64,000 nucleotides of DNA from an uncultured Bacteroidales bacterium (GCA_903887775.1 CAISRB010000011.1:1-64000), one strand, 5' to 3'; positions 50,026 through 60,522 are shown, counted from the first letter of the stretch. The notes: generated by a model not told the origin, from the letters alone. Program-made: numbers and translations.

Positions 50026-53000
50026 ATGACACAGACGGATCTTTCTGAAAATAAATTCCGGTTTAACTGGAAACAGTTCTTATTTGTTTTCCTCCTGGCA
50101 TTGGGATTGTTTGCCGGGGGGCATTTCTATTATAATCATCAGAGGGAGGATGTTATTAAGATCAATAAGGAATTTCTTTCAGCCGTTTCCACGTTTAAAG
50201 TTCATGAGATCAACAACTGGATCGAAGAAAGAAAAGCTGAAGGCACTTATATTGCCGGGAGCCCTGAGTTTATCCTCCATTTTAAAAAGCTGATCCAGGC
50301 GCCGGGAGACCGTGAGAACAGGCTGGTCATATTCAACTGGCTGGAACCTATCAGGCGCAATCATGAATACAGTAATATTATACTTTACGATTCCGGAGGA
50401 AAGAGGATTTTCAAACTCGTTGAGAATAACAGAGGATCCTCGGAGGATGGTTTGGAACAACCTGATAAAGATCTGCTGAATCACGGGAAGGTTGTGCTTT
50501 CCGATATCAGGAAATTAAAGGATGGAACTCTGTATATCACCAGTTCAGCGACTTTAATTCAGCATCAAACCCTTTTGGGTTATGCAGTGTTTTTCATTGA
50601 TCCTTCGAGGAACCTTTTTCCAATCCTTGCCTCATGGCCGGTGAAACGGATGACAGCCGAAAATATTCTGCTGCATCATGATTCCGGGTCAAATTTCTAC
50701 CTTTCAGGCAGCAAAATCAGGCCCGATACGGTCATTGCTTTTACAACCCCTTCAGCAATAGATGAGATAAGCCATACTGTCCCTCTCCGCGGTTCTTTTG
50801 TGCGCGCCGACGCAAGGGATTACAGGGGGGTCCCCGTAATTGCCGACCTGCGCCGTATTGAAGGCACGAGCTGGTGGATCATTTGTAAAATTGACAGAAG
50901 CGAACTCACAACTCCTTTGCAAAAAGGCGTTTTCAACCTCATTTTATATATTGTCATATTCGTCCTGGTCATCACCATTACTGCTGCCCTGATCTGGAAA
51001 AGCCAGCAACTCGAGCATTTCAGGTCCAAATTTAAGTTTCAGCAGAAATCACAAATGGATGAAGAACAGATCAGGTATATGAATGCGTTACTCCAGGAAA
51101 TAAGTGATGCGATTATAACCTTTGATAAGGATATGATCATTCAAAGCTGGAACAAAGGAGCTGAAAGGATTTATGGATGGAAGGCCGAGGAAATTGTGGG
51201 CAAGTTCGGAGGAGGATCACTGCGGATTGGTTTCCCCGGTGAAGGCAGAGCCGGAATCGTTGAGGAACTTGAACAAACGGGGAGCTGGAAAGGCGAATTG
51301 GTTCATAAGAGAAAGGATGGTGGTACGGTTTATGTCTTATCATCCACTTCCCAGCTAAAGGATGAACAGGGAAACGTGCTGGGTGTCATCACAATCAACA
51401 AGAATATTTCGGACGTCATACAGTCTGAAAAAGTCAAGGGGGCTGTATACAGGATTTCGGAGCTCGCTCATTCCGTGACAGGCCTGAATGACCTGTTTGC
51501 CAACATTCATATTGTGATCGGGGACCTGATGGATGCAAATAACCTGTTTGTAGCACTTGTGGAACCGGATAGTGATATCATCACTTTCCCATACTTTATC
51601 GATGAGAAGGATTCCGCCCCGGCTCCCAGGAAGCGGGGAAACACACTTACCGATATTGTACTGAGAACCGGTAATCACCTGTTGGCAAAACCTGAAGATA
51701 TCGAGTACTTTGTTAATCGCGGAATCGTTGAGACGCTGGGAACACCAGCCATTGACTGGCTTGGAGTCCCTCTTAAGATTGATAAGGACGTAATAGGCGC
51801 ATTGGTTGTCCAAAGCTATAATCCTAAGATTCGATACGGAGATCGTGAAGTGGATGTACTGACTTTCGTATCGGAACAGATCGCATTATCGATTCATCGA
51901 ATGAAGATGCAGCAGGAGCTGGTGGTTCAAAAACAAAAAGCGGAGGTCTCTTCGAAACTCACTTCTTCGCTTCTTGCCAATATGAATCATGAGCTGCGTA
52001 CTCCCATGAATGGGATTTTGGGGTTCGCTGAGATTCTGTCGAATGATTTGATGGATCCTGAAGCAAAGGCGAAAGCAGAGAATATTCTGATCTCGGGGCG
52101 CCGGCTGATGGACACTCTTGATGCTATAATGGACCTCTCTCATCTGGAGTCCGACAGGGTCAACAGAAAGCTGCTCCCATTAAGCATTAGAAAAAGTCTT
52201 TTGAAAGCCCTGTCGAATTACGAGCCCCTGATCCATCGAAAAAATCTGAGTTTGAACCTGAATGTTCCTGCCTTTTTGCAGATCCTCGGAGATGATTATC
52301 TTTTGCAACATATGCTTAGGTGCCTGATCGACAATGCCGTAAAATATACTGAAGAAGGCAGTATTACAATTGAAGCAAAAGAGTTTCAAGAGAAAGGGCA
52401 AGACACTATCGCCATTTCGGTTAAGGATACCGGCATCGGGATAGCAAAGGAGAATTTCGATCTGATCTTTGACACTTTCCGACAAGTGAGTGAGGGATAT
52501 GGTCGAAAATTTGAGGGTTCAGGCCTTGGCCTCACTATATCTAAAAAAATTGCCATTTTGCTTGGTGGAGAGATCAGACTGAACAGCAAGCCAGGAGAGG
52601 GCTCCGAATTTATTGTAATACTGCCTTCAGCCGGGGTTCATTTCGAAGAGCCCACCCGTATAATGCATGAACATGAAGCCGGAAAATCAGGCGACCATGA
52701 TCATGTAAAGAGCCATCCTTCAGTGCTTATAGTGGAAGATAATTTTGTAAACCTGCAGTTACTTACTTTGTATATCCAGGATACCTGCAATGCGTATTCG
52801 GCACTGGATGGCAAGTCAGCCATTGAATGTGCCAGGGAGAAAACTTTTGATCTGATACTGATGGATATCAACCTCGGCCCCGGACCTGACGGGATACAGG
52901 TGATGCAGGCAATACGCAAACTGAATAATTATGAAAATGTGCCGATTGTTGCTTTAACAGGATATGCCTCAATCGGTGACCGCGACAGGCTTATTTCATT

Positions 53001-53079
53001 AGGGTTTTCGGATTATCTGCCCAAGCCCGTTACGAAGGATGTGCTCCTTAGCCTTATTGAAGAGATGATGAGGTCTTAG
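50026..53079 (+). CDS. Hybrid sensor histidine kinase (sensor, PAS, GAF, HisKA, HATPase, receiver)
   Basis: 1017 residues. Membrane helix 1 is FLFVFLLALGLFAGG (about 18-35), followed by a periplasmic Cache-like sensor (about 36-300). Helix 2 is ILYIVIFVLVITITAAL (about 305-325). A PAS domain (ISDAIITFDKDMIIQSWNKGAERIYG, about 345-465) and a GAF-like domain (about 475-625) follow. HisKA has NHELRTPMNG with His655. The HATPase carries DNAVKYTEEG, DTGIGI and GSGLGL. The receiver (about 895-1015) has LILMDINLG with Asp947. There is no DNA-binding domain, so this is not a hybrid two-component system of the HTCS type; output needs another protein. It is divergent from the starch operon, 110 bp away, but a link is unproven. 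Confidence 0.9.
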   Translation: MTQTDLSENKFRFNWKQFLFVFLLALGLFAGGHFYYNHQREDVIKINKEFLSAVSTFKVHEINNWIEERKAEGTYIAGSPEFILHFKKLIQAPGDRENRLVIFNWLEPIRRNHEYSNIILYDSGGKRIFKLVENNRGSSEDGLEQPDKDLLNHGKVVLSDIRKLKDGTLYITSSATLIQHQTLLGYAVFFIDPSRNLFPILASWPVKRMTAENILLHHDSGSNFYLSGSKIRPDTVIAFTTPSAIDEISHTVPLRGSFVRADARDYRGVPVIADLRRIEGTSWWIICKIDRSELTTPLQKGVFNLILYIVIFVLVITITAALIWKSQQLEHFRSKFKFQQKSQMDEEQIRYMNALLQEISDAIITFDKDMIIQSWNKGAERIYGWKAEEIVGKFGGGSLRIGFPGEGRAGIVEELEQTGSWKGELVHKRKDGGTVYVLSSTSQLKDEQGNVLGVITINKNISDVIQSEKVKGAVYRISELAHSVTGLNDLFANIHIVIGDLMDANNLFVALVEPDSDIITFPYFIDEKDSAPAPRKRGNTLTDIVLRTGNHLLAKPEDIEYFVNRGIVETLGTPAIDWLGVPLKIDKDVIGALVVQSYNPKIRYGDREVDVLTFVSEQIALSIHRMKMQQELVVQKQKAEVSSKLTSSLLANMNHELRTPMNGILGFAEILSNDLMDPEAKAKAENILISGRRLMDTLDAIMDLSHLESDRVNRKLLPLSIRKSLLKALSNYEPLIHRKNLSLNLNVPAFLQILGDDYLLQHMLRCLIDNAVKYTEEGSITIEAKEFQEKGQDTIAISVKDTGIGIAKENFDLIFDTFRQVSEGYGRKFEGSGLGLTISKKIAILLGGEIRLNSKPGEGSEFIVILPSAGVHFEEPTRIMHEHEAGKSGDHDHVKSHPSVLIVEDNFVNLQLLTLYIQDTCNAYSALDGKSAIECAREKTFDLILMDINLGPGPDGIQVMQAIRKLNNYENVPIVALTGYASIGDRDRLISLGFSDYLPKPVTKDVLLSLIEEMMRS

Positions 53080-53083
53080 TTTG

Positions 53084-53359
53084 TCATGCAAACAGCACTA
53101 CTGCTGCAATGATTGCCAGCACAACAGGGACCACGACATAGACAACCCTGGCATCCCTTTTAATATTTGTATTCATCTGGGCAATTCCCTGAATGCATTG
53201 TTCGTCTCCGGGTTTATACTCCAGGGCGGCTTTGAATTCTTCCCTGGCCGACCTGAAAAGGTCGATCTTGATAAAATGACCAGCTCTTTCGGTATGTTCC
53301 CTGAATTTCAGTTCTTCATGGGTTAAATTATGATGGTCGGATAAATCGTGATTGGCCAT
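53084..53359 (-). CDS. Small tail-anchored membrane protein
   Basis: 91 residues from the ATG at 53357-53359. The longer frame to 53419 would begin upstream of the -7 element at 53398-53405. A soluble helical part with a TPR-like hairpin (IDLFRSAREEFKAALEYKPGDEQCIQ) ends in one hydrophobic helix (VVYVVVPVVLAIIAAVVLFA) at the extreme C-terminus. This indicates a cytoplasmic domain tethered to the inner membrane. The function is not recognised. It ends 4 bp from the end of the convergent kinase gene. Confidence 0.6.
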   Translation of the reverse strand: MANHDLSDHHNLTHEELKFREHTERAGHFIKIDLFRSAREEFKAALEYKPGDEQCIQGIAQMNTNIKRDARVVYVVVPVVLAIIAAVVLFA

Positions 53360-53397
53360 GATCTTGTTCTTTGTATGGTTTATGAGGATTTCGCAGT

Positions 53398-53405
53398 CAA
53401 AATTA
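53398..53405 (-). promoter_or_regulatory. -7 element for the tail-anchored protein
   Basis: The minus strand reads TAATTTTG (TAnnTTTG) 38 bp before the ATG at 53359. Confidence 0.4.
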
Positions 53406-53459
53406 ATAGATTTTCTCAATCATTCAATCTAACCTGAAAATAGCATGCCTTTTTATCGT

Positions 53460-53467
53460 TAATTTTG
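53460..53467 (+). promoter_or_regulatory. -7 element for the BACON-repeat protein
   Basis: TAATTTTG (TAnnTTTG) lies 17 bp before the ATG at 53485. Confidence 0.4.
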
Positions 53468-53484
53468 CGTTTTATATTATAACT

Positions 53485-56157
53485 ATGACCATTAAAATGA
53501 ATCTTGTAATTCTTGCATTCCTTGTGACCTCTGTGCCTGTAGGAGCCCAGAATATTCCTGCGAAGCCGGTTGAAACAGGTACGGGTATGTATTGGGGCCT
53601 TAGCAGACCCTTGAAAGATCTGCCTGTGATGAGCCGTGCCGACTGGAATGCAATGGCGAAAAAAGCGAAAAAGGAGCTGAATGAGGGTCTTGAGAAGCGC
53701 ACCTATCCATATGCTGCAACAGCTCTTCCCAACGGAGCTGATACCTTTTACCAGGATTTTATGGGCAATCAGCATAATGTTTCAGGACAGATTGTAAACT
53801 TCGATGGACAGACTTCGCCGTATTATCCGCCGGATTGTAATGGTGCAGCAGGTCCGAACCATTTTATGCAGACGGTTAATACAGTATATGCAATATATAC
53901 TAAAGACGGACTGCTTGTTGCCGGGCCTACAAACATTAACAAGCTTTTCGGCAGTGTGCCGGGGGCTAACCGTAACGATGGCGACCCGATTGTTCTGTAT
54001 GATGAGCAGGCTGACCGCTGGCTGGTGGCTGAATTTTCCGTCCCTAACACCGGCCAGAACTACATAATGATGGCTGTTTCTGCCACTAACGACCCGACCG
54101 GGACCTGGCACCAATACTCATTCCCTGTTGCAACAATGCCTGATTATCCAAAGTTCAGTGTATGGCGTGACGGATACTATATGGGGGACAATAACGGAGG
54201 GAGCACCGATACATATGTTTTTCAGCGTGATTCGATGCTCGTGGGGCAAACGGCAAAGATGGTAGGTTTTCGCAACTCCTGGAGGCCTTGGTCCGTGGAT
54301 GGGTTTATGTGTGTCCCCCCGGTTGATAATGACGGGCCGTATGCACCTGCAGATTCGCCGGGCTTATATATTGCTTTCAATGACGATGCATTCGGGGGTG
54401 GTACTGACCAGCTGTGGCTCTATGAACTTGCCGTGGACTGGATTACAACGACCAGTTCGACCTTTAAGAGGGTTCAGCAGATCAATGTTCAGCCTTTCAG
54501 CAGTAATTTCGGGGATAACTGGGACAATATTTCTCAGAAGGGAGCTTCCCAGAAAGTCGACGCGATCCCACAGGTCATAATGAATGTTCCTCAATACCGG
54601 AATTTCGGGTCATATCAGACCATCGTCTGCTGTCATACCGTAAACCTCGGGACGCCTCCTGGCAGCAATCATGCAGGGATCCGCTGGTATGAACTTCGCA
54701 GGACTACAGGACCATGGACAATCAGGCAACAGGGAACCTATGCTCCTGATTCCGACAGCAGGTGGATGGGGAGTATTATGCTTAACGGTTTTAACTCTAT
54801 TGCGCTGGGATATTCTGTGTCAAGTACTGCAATATATCCTGCCGTGAGATACTGCGGACAATCTCCGGCAGCCTATGCGGCCGGAAACAGCACTCTTGAT
54901 ATCGCAGAAGATACAATTATTAACGGACAGCATTCACAAACAGGAATGAATCGCTGGGGGGATTACTCACTGATGTCGGTAGATCCGGCTGATGATAATA
55001 CCTTCTGGTTTACGGATGAGTATATTGGATCGGGCGGGACCCGAAAAACAAGGATAGCATCATTCAAATTCGCCTTCCCTCCCTCAGTCATCACTACAGC
55101 AGCTTCAGACATTGCTGGTGTATCTGCAGTTCTTAATGGTAGTGTTAATCCGAACGGATCAGCTGCCGATGGATATTTTAACTGGGGAATTTCTCCTTTG
55201 AGCCTCACGAACACGACAACACCCGACTCTGTGGGATCGGGGATCTCCGATATACCTGTATCGAAAATAATCAATGGATTATCAGCAAATACAACATACT
55301 ATTTCAGTGCAGCAGGTTCTAATGCCAGAGGCATTACTGCAGGAGATACCCTGAGCTTCACAACGGCTATGCCCAGCCTGGCAGTTGATCCTCTGAACCA
55401 GGAAGTGGGAGATCCTTCAGGACTGACCAGATTTCTTGTGACCAGCAACATATACTGGTCTGTTGCCAGTGATGCATCATGGTGTGTACCTACCGCTTCA
55501 GGAATGGGCAATGATACAATCTTTGCCGCCTTCGAAGCCAATACCAGCATTTATTCGCGGATCGCCACCCTTACCGTCAGCGCCGACGGAACCGACCCTG
55601 TTATCGTCACAGTTTCGCAAGCCGGTGCCACGCCAACTTTAAATGTAAGTCCTGCTAATCAGGATGTAACGGCCCTTGCCGGCAGCGTTAATTATACCGT
55701 GACTTCAAATACAAGCTGGACGGCTCAAAGCGACAGCAGTTGGTGCACTGTCACATCCGGAAGCGGAAACGGCACCATCATAGCCAATTATACTGCAAAT
55801 GCAGGAACCGTAGTACGTACTGCACATATTTCCGTTTCAGCAACTGGTGCCAGCCCGGTATCGGTTAATCTGACTCAGGCTAGATCAAGTTCCGGAATCG
55901 GCGAAGAAGGTTCAGACAAGGTGAGGATCTATCCGAATCCCAACAAGGGCATTTTTACTGTTGTTCCGGCGGAACAAAATAAGACCTCTTTGAATATTGA
56001 GGTGGAAGACATGAACGGCCAGTCAATTTTCAGGAAGCAGCTTAAAGGGCAGAACCAATACCTGATCGACCTTTCAGGGGCTGCAGCCGGCACATATAAT
56101 ATTGTAATACGCTCCGATACTTACGTGATCACGAGGAAAGTCGTGATTATAAGGTAA
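53485..56157 (+). CDS. T9SS-secreted surface protein with Fn3-like and BACON repeats
   Basis: 890 residues; the start may be Met1 or Met5. The signal peptide ends TSVPVGAQ. Residues about 70-530 are a large beta-rich domain, possibly a propeller (GAAGPNHFMQTVNTVYAIY, DPIVLYDEQADRWLVAEFS, MGDNNGGSTDTYVFQRD), with no catalytic motif I can name. An Fn3-like domain (ITTAASDIAGVSAVLNGSV, about 535-630) and two BACON domains (LAVDPLNQEVG...SWCVP; LNVSPANQDVT...SWCTV; about 632-805) follow. A T9SS type A sorting domain ends the protein (IYPNPNKGIFTV, AAGTYNIVIRSDTYVITRKV). BACON domains often bind glycans or mucin. It is monocistronic and convergent with the next large protein. Confidence 0.72.
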   Translation: MTIKMNLVILAFLVTSVPVGAQNIPAKPVETGTGMYWGLSRPLKDLPVMSRADWNAMAKKAKKELNEGLEKRTYPYAATALPNGADTFYQDFMGNQHNVSGQIVNFDGQTSPYYPPDCNGAAGPNHFMQTVNTVYAIYTKDGLLVAGPTNINKLFGSVPGANRNDGDPIVLYDEQADRWLVAEFSVPNTGQNYIMMAVSATNDPTGTWHQYSFPVATMPDYPKFSVWRDGYYMGDNNGGSTDTYVFQRDSMLVGQTAKMVGFRNSWRPWSVDGFMCVPPVDNDGPYAPADSPGLYIAFNDDAFGGGTDQLWLYELAVDWITTTSSTFKRVQQINVQPFSSNFGDNWDNISQKGASQKVDAIPQVIMNVPQYRNFGSYQTIVCCHTVNLGTPPGSNHAGIRWYELRRTTGPWTIRQQGTYAPDSDSRWMGSIMLNGFNSIALGYSVSSTAIYPAVRYCGQSPAAYAAGNSTLDIAEDTIINGQHSQTGMNRWGDYSLMSVDPADDNTFWFTDEYIGSGGTRKTRIASFKFAFPPSVITTAASDIAGVSAVLNGSVNPNGSAADGYFNWGISPLSLTNTTTPDSVGSGISDIPVSKIINGLSANTTYYFSAAGSNARGITAGDTLSFTTAMPSLAVDPLNQEVGDPSGLTRFLVTSNIYWSVASDASWCVPTASGMGNDTIFAAFEANTSIYSRIATLTVSADGTDPVIVTVSQAGATPTLNVSPANQDVTALAGSVNYTVTSNTSWTAQSDSSWCTVTSGSGNGTIIANYTANAGTVVRTAHISVSATGASPVSVNLTQARSSSGIGEEGSDKVRIYPNPNKGIFTVVPAEQNKTSLNIEVEDMNGQSIFRKQLKGQNQYLIDLSGAAAGTYNIVIRSDTYVITRKVVIIR

Positions 56158-56184
56158 TATGGGCCGTTGCTGACCCTGTCTGAA

Positions 56185-59100
56185 TTAATTCTTGATTATT
56201 TTCTTTCTGATGATCCCATCGGAAGACTGTATCACCAAAATCCCGGGGCCCGCCGACATGTTCTTTAAATCGATAACCCAGCTCGATTCTCCTTTAGGAA
56301 TAATCCTCTCGGACTCATAAAGCTTGATTCCAAGTTCGTCGAATAAGATTATTTTACAGGTTTTTTCAAGGGAGGTGATAAAGTTCACGATCAGCTTCCC
56401 GTTTGCCGGATTTGGATAAACACTTGCATTAAATGCTGTATTTTCAGTTATGCCGACAGCAATTGCATGCTGGATATTCGAGGTATCGGAGCTGCAATTG
56501 TCGAGAGTTACAATAGTGTAGTAATCCCCGGTAAGCTCTACATTGAGATGGTCAAGCGTATCGCCCGTCAATGGCTGATCATTCAGGTACCATTGGTTCC
56601 CGTAAAGCGAACTGGAAACCAGGGTATTGTCCTGATTCAGGGTTATTACAGGTTGGGGAGGGGTCGGAACCACTGTAACGAAAAGGTTTGAAGGAATTCC
56701 ATTCCCGCAAATATTGGACCCATAGACTGTAACATACCCGGATTGGGCATCCGGCAAATAAGTACAATGAATTATATTGCTGTTGTCACTGCCCTGAAAA
56801 ACGGTTTGAACCGGCAAAGCCCAATGATATGCGGATACACTTGAAATCGGATTTATCGAGTATTCCTGCCAGAATGCCGGGGCACAGAGCAAGGATGGCC
56901 CTGATATGGCTGATGCAGGTGAAGGTATTGTGATCACACTTACCGGCAGGGTGTCAGGGGTCATTGCCAGGCAGCCGGCCGGGGATGTATAGGTCACAGA
57001 GATCCAGTGGTTCCCGACAAAGGTCCACTTCACTGTTAATGTTGAGGTGCCTGTTCCGTGAAGTATTGTGTCGCCGGAAGAAATGGCCCAGATGTAATCA
57101 AGCTGTCCGGCTTGTGTGGAATAGGTTTTAGGCAAAGTGTCAAAACAAAGAGCAGCACTTCCCGAGATGACAGGTATTGGCCTTGGGTTGACAGTCACTG
57201 TTTTAATTGTCGGAGATGTTGGATTACAACCCTTAGGCGATGAATAGGTTACGGAAATTGTTGAAGTTCCTGAGTTTGCCCAGTTGACAGTGACTGAGGA
57301 TGTACCCTGGCCTGAAATAATTGAACCGCTTGTGGATGTTGCCCACTCATAATTGACCATCCCTGCCTCGGTGGAATAAACCTCTCCGGGGTAATTGGCG
57401 CAGACCGTACCATGGCCGGAAATACCAGGCAGCGGAAGTGGAAATACATTGACATTTAAATTTGAAGGAGAAGCTGCTGAGCAGTTTTTTTCGTTCAAAT
57501 AATTTACCGAAACTGTCTGCGGTCCTGTTGTTGTCCATTTAACATGTATGGAATCTGTCCCAAGCCCCGAAACAATGCTGCCTCCGGGGGAGATCACCCA
57601 CTGGTAATTGTTCATACCACTTTCAGTAGTGTAAATTCCGGTTGTATTCATGCAAAGGCTGTCGGGCCCGTAGATATCAGGTTGAGGCCTGGCGTGAACA
57701 TTGACCTGAAGTGTAACTGGATTTGATGCAGAGCATCCGCCCGGAACAGTGTAATTAAGCTGAATCTGATGAATGCCCGGAACAGTCCATTGCACTGTGA
57801 CTGATGAAGTCCCTGCCCCGGCAGTGATAGTTCCTCCCGAGGGGATGAACCATGAATACCCGTTCATCCCGCTTTGGGTGATATATACTATACCTGCACT
57901 GCCTTCACAGAGACTGTCGGGCCCGGTAATAACAGGTTGTGCGATGGGGCGTACAAAGATGTTTTTAATTACAGGTGAAAGCGCCTGACAACCAAACAAG
58001 TTAGAGTAATTCAGGCTGATCCATTGAGGGCCGGTATTATTCCATGTTGCATTGATAGTCGCTGAGGATGCTCCTGATACAATAGTTCCTGAAGGTGATA
58101 CCTGCCACTGATATGCCAGCATGCCGGGAGTCGTAGCATAGGCATATAAAACAGTACGGCAAAGAGTATCCATACCTGTAATAACAGGTACAGGTAATGG
58201 GTTGACGGTGACATTTTTTACGGTAGGCACCGGGGCGAGGCATCCGTTGGTTCCCCGGTAGACCACGCTCACAGTTTGAGAGCCCGGTATTGTCCAGGTG
58301 ACAGAAATGAAATTCGTCCCTTGACCGGAAACGATGTTTCCACCGGATGAAACGGTCCACGAGTAATCAGTCATTCCTGCATCTGTGCTGTAAACCAGAG
58401 CCGGACCCATCGCACAACTTGAGTTTACACCGTTTATCACCGGTACTGGCCTGGCTTTTACGGTAATTGGAAATGAGGGAGACAGTGGATTGTCATTGCA
58501 AACGTTGACTGCACGAACCGTCGTATTACCTGAAACGGCATCAGGGCCTGCCGTCACAACAACGGTGTTACTGCCGGCTCCCTGCGTGATTGTGAAACCG
58601 CCGGGGAAGGTCCAGGCGTAAGAGGTGGCCCCTGTAACCGGAGATACAGTATACGTATTATTCGACGTACCCGCGCAGAGAATGGATGGCCCGCTTATTG
58701 TCCCGGGAGCAGGGAGTCTTGCATTGGTAACCTGGCCGTTGATATAATAGTTACCCGGCGGGGATTGATACATCGGGTTACCTCCTTCGTCTGTATATTT
58801 ACAATCATTGCCTGAATTCGATGAAGTGTTATATGCCAGTGCCGAATTTCCTGATATATAATTAAAATTGAGAAGAGCAAGAGTATCGTGGACAGCCAGG
58901 GATTTAGGGGTGGCGCCTGACCATGAAATCAGGATCTTATGTAAAGTGGAAGGGCTGCCAACTGCCTGGTCAGTGATTTGCATCCCGCTGATTATTAATG
59001 GTTTGCCGGCCGTACCTGAAACAAATGTCATAATTGCCGGGTCATATTCAATCCTCTGATTACATGTAGTAATGTTCAAAAAGCTGTCAATGGCCACTGG

Positions 59101-60522
59101 AATTACCAGGGCATGGCCCGGACAACCGCCTGTATTCGGGAGGGTGGAAACGGGGGCATTACGGTAAGAGCAGAAACCAGAAGGAAGCGTTATTCCTGAA
59201 ACCGCGCATAATCTGATCCTGTAAGGTCTTTGAGCAGCAAATGTGGGTATCATCAGGATATAATCCATCGCGACATTTGCATCTTCCTGATTATGCGAGG
59301 CCTCAGTTTTGCTCACCCAGGTTTCGGCATTGACTTCAGGAGGTATGACATAATGCCCGTTCCAGCTTAGATTGACCATCCCGTTCGCAGATCCGACACC
59401 GGTATATGAACTGGTCTGTACTCCCTGGGTGGCAATAGAGGAAATGTTCTGATTGGCAGATATCAGCAAGGTTGAATTATAAAACTTATATGTGTTGGCA
59501 AGGCTGCCTGTAAATGTGATCGTCAATACCTTACCACTCAATTGCGTATTAACATTAATACTGTCACGGACCATAAGGTAATCGTACACTTTTTCTTCAC
59601 TTGCCATCAGAATATTGTCGAGTCCGTTTTTGCCATAGGTATTGGCAACATAGTTCATATAATTCTGGAAGGTGGAAAAAGAATAACCGTAACTGGCGTT
59701 GGTTACGGAATGTGTAAACATCACCCCCCATTGATGGGCTCCTCCTGTGCTTGCAGTTGCCAGACTGTTAACAATGGCACTGAGACTGATCGATTCATAA
59801 CCGTTTGTCCTGTGCATTCCAAAGTTCTGATGCGGAAAGGCGCCCGAAACATTGAACCCGGGATCACCAAAAGGATATCCTTCCCTGTAACAAATATTAT
59901 AGCCCTGGGCCCATGCAAAAGGAGAATAAGACTCGCTGCCGTTTGGATTAATGAAGATCTTAATATCCGGCCCGCCGGCAGTTGCCGATTGCATCATCAG
60001 TTTTATATAGCTTCCGTTTCTGGCTACCTCATATCCGGGAGTTCCACCTCCGCCGGATGTGAGCCCGTGATTCGAAACACCCCAGTTTTGCTGGTACATT
60101 TCGATGAGCTGCGGCCAGGTTACAGTAGTTGCAACATAGGGGCCGGAGGGATCATGCATGTCAATCAGATTAGACCCCTGAAGGGAAAATGAGAAAATCG
60201 AGGCGCTCATTTTAAATTTTTTAGTGTTCCCGCATCCGTCGGTATACATTAAACCCGGGTATGTAGAACCACTGATAACACCGCCGTTCAAAAACGGGTA
60301 GGCCGTAGTGTAGATATCTTTGTCCCCGTCATCTTCCTCAAGGCTGAAAGCAAACAGTTTATTATACCGTAAGGGTGCTTTGGTCACGCTATAAGTGGAA
60401 GGGGCAGAACTGAAGGTCACAGTAATACGGATTTTCTGAAGGCTGTCAAAACTCTGGGCCCTGGAGCTTAAGCAGATAAAAAACAAAATAAAAATAAACC
60501 ACTGAGAGATCAGTCTTCTCAT
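56185..60522 (-). CDS. T9SS-secreted 1445-residue protein: NodB-like, cohesin-like and eight PKD-like repeats
   Basis: The signal peptide ends LSSRAQ. Residues about 40-330 resemble a polysaccharide-deacetylase (NodB-like) fold: FAFSLEEDDGDKD in the place of the metal-binding DD motif and WGVSNHGLT in the place of the HxxxH strand. The catalytic set is incomplete by eye. Residues about 470-610 look like a cohesin-type domain (VIPVAIDSFLNITTCNQRIEYDP). From about 615 to 1305 there are eight repeats, each starting near PVISGPxSLC and containing YSTxAGMxxYxW and GTSSVTVxW. A last Ig-like unit (YGNQWYLNDQPLTGD) and a T9SS domain (VYPNPANGKLIV) end it. It is a long surface stalk; whether it deacetylates anything is uncertain. 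Confidence 0.72.
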   Translation of the reverse strand: MRRLISQWFIFILFFICLSSRAQSFDSLQKIRITVTFSSAPSTYSVTKAPLRYNKLFAFSLEEDDGDKDIYTTAYPFLNGGVISGSTYPGLMYTDGCGNTKKFKMSASIFSFSLQGSNLIDMHDPSGPYVATTVTWPQLIEMYQQNWGVSNHGLTSGGGGTPGYEVARNGSYIKLMMQSATAGGPDIKIFINPNGSESYSPFAWAQGYNICYREGYPFGDPGFNVSGAFPHQNFGMHRTNGYESISLSAIVNSLATASTGGAHQWGVMFTHSVTNASYGYSFSTFQNYMNYVANTYGKNGLDNILMASEEKVYDYLMVRDSINVNTQLSGKVLTITFTGSLANTYKFYNSTLLISANQNISSIATQGVQTSSYTGVGSANGMVNLSWNGHYVIPPEVNAETWVSKTEASHNQEDANVAMDYILMIPTFAAQRPYRIRLCAVSGITLPSGFCSYRNAPVSTLPNTGGCPGHALVIPVAIDSFLNITTCNQRIEYDPAIMTFVSGTAGKPLIISGMQITDQAVGSPSTLHKILISWSGATPKSLAVHDTLALLNFNYISGNSALAYNTSSNSGNDCKYTDEGGNPMYQSPPGNYYINGQVTNARLPAPGTISGPSILCAGTSNNTYTVSPVTGATSYAWTFPGGFTITQGAGSNTVVVTAGPDAVSGNTTVRAVNVCNDNPLSPSFPITVKARPVPVINGVNSSCAMGPALVYSTDAGMTDYSWTVSSGGNIVSGQGTNFISVTWTIPGSQTVSVVYRGTNGCLAPVPTVKNVTVNPLPVPVITGMDTLCRTVLYAYATTPGMLAYQWQVSPSGTIVSGASSATINATWNNTGPQWISLNYSNLFGCQALSPVIKNIFVRPIAQPVITGPDSLCEGSAGIVYITQSGMNGYSWFIPSGGTITAGAGTSSVTVQWTVPGIHQIQLNYTVPGGCSASNPVTLQVNVHARPQPDIYGPDSLCMNTTGIYTTESGMNNYQWVISPGGSIVSGLGTDSIHVKWTTTGPQTVSVNYLNEKNCSAASPSNLNVNVFPLPLPGISGHGTVCANYPGEVYSTEAGMVNYEWATSTSGSIISGQGTSSVTVNWANSGTSTISVTYSSPKGCNPTSPTIKTVTVNPRPIPVISGSAALCFDTLPKTYSTQAGQLDYIWAISSGDTILHGTGTSTLTVKWTFVGNHWISVTYTSPAGCLAMTPDTLPVSVITIPSPASAISGPSLLCAPAFWQEYSINPISSVSAYHWALPVQTVFQGSDNSNIIHCTYLPDAQSGYVTVYGSNICGNGIPSNLFVTVVPTPPQPVITLNQDNTLVSSSLYGNQWYLNDQPLTGDTLDHLNVELTGDYYTIVTLDNCSSDTSNIQHAIAVGITENTAFNASVYPNPANGKLIVNFITSLEKTCKIILFDELGIKLYESERIIPKGESSWVIDLKNMSAGPGILVIQSSDGIIRKKIIKN

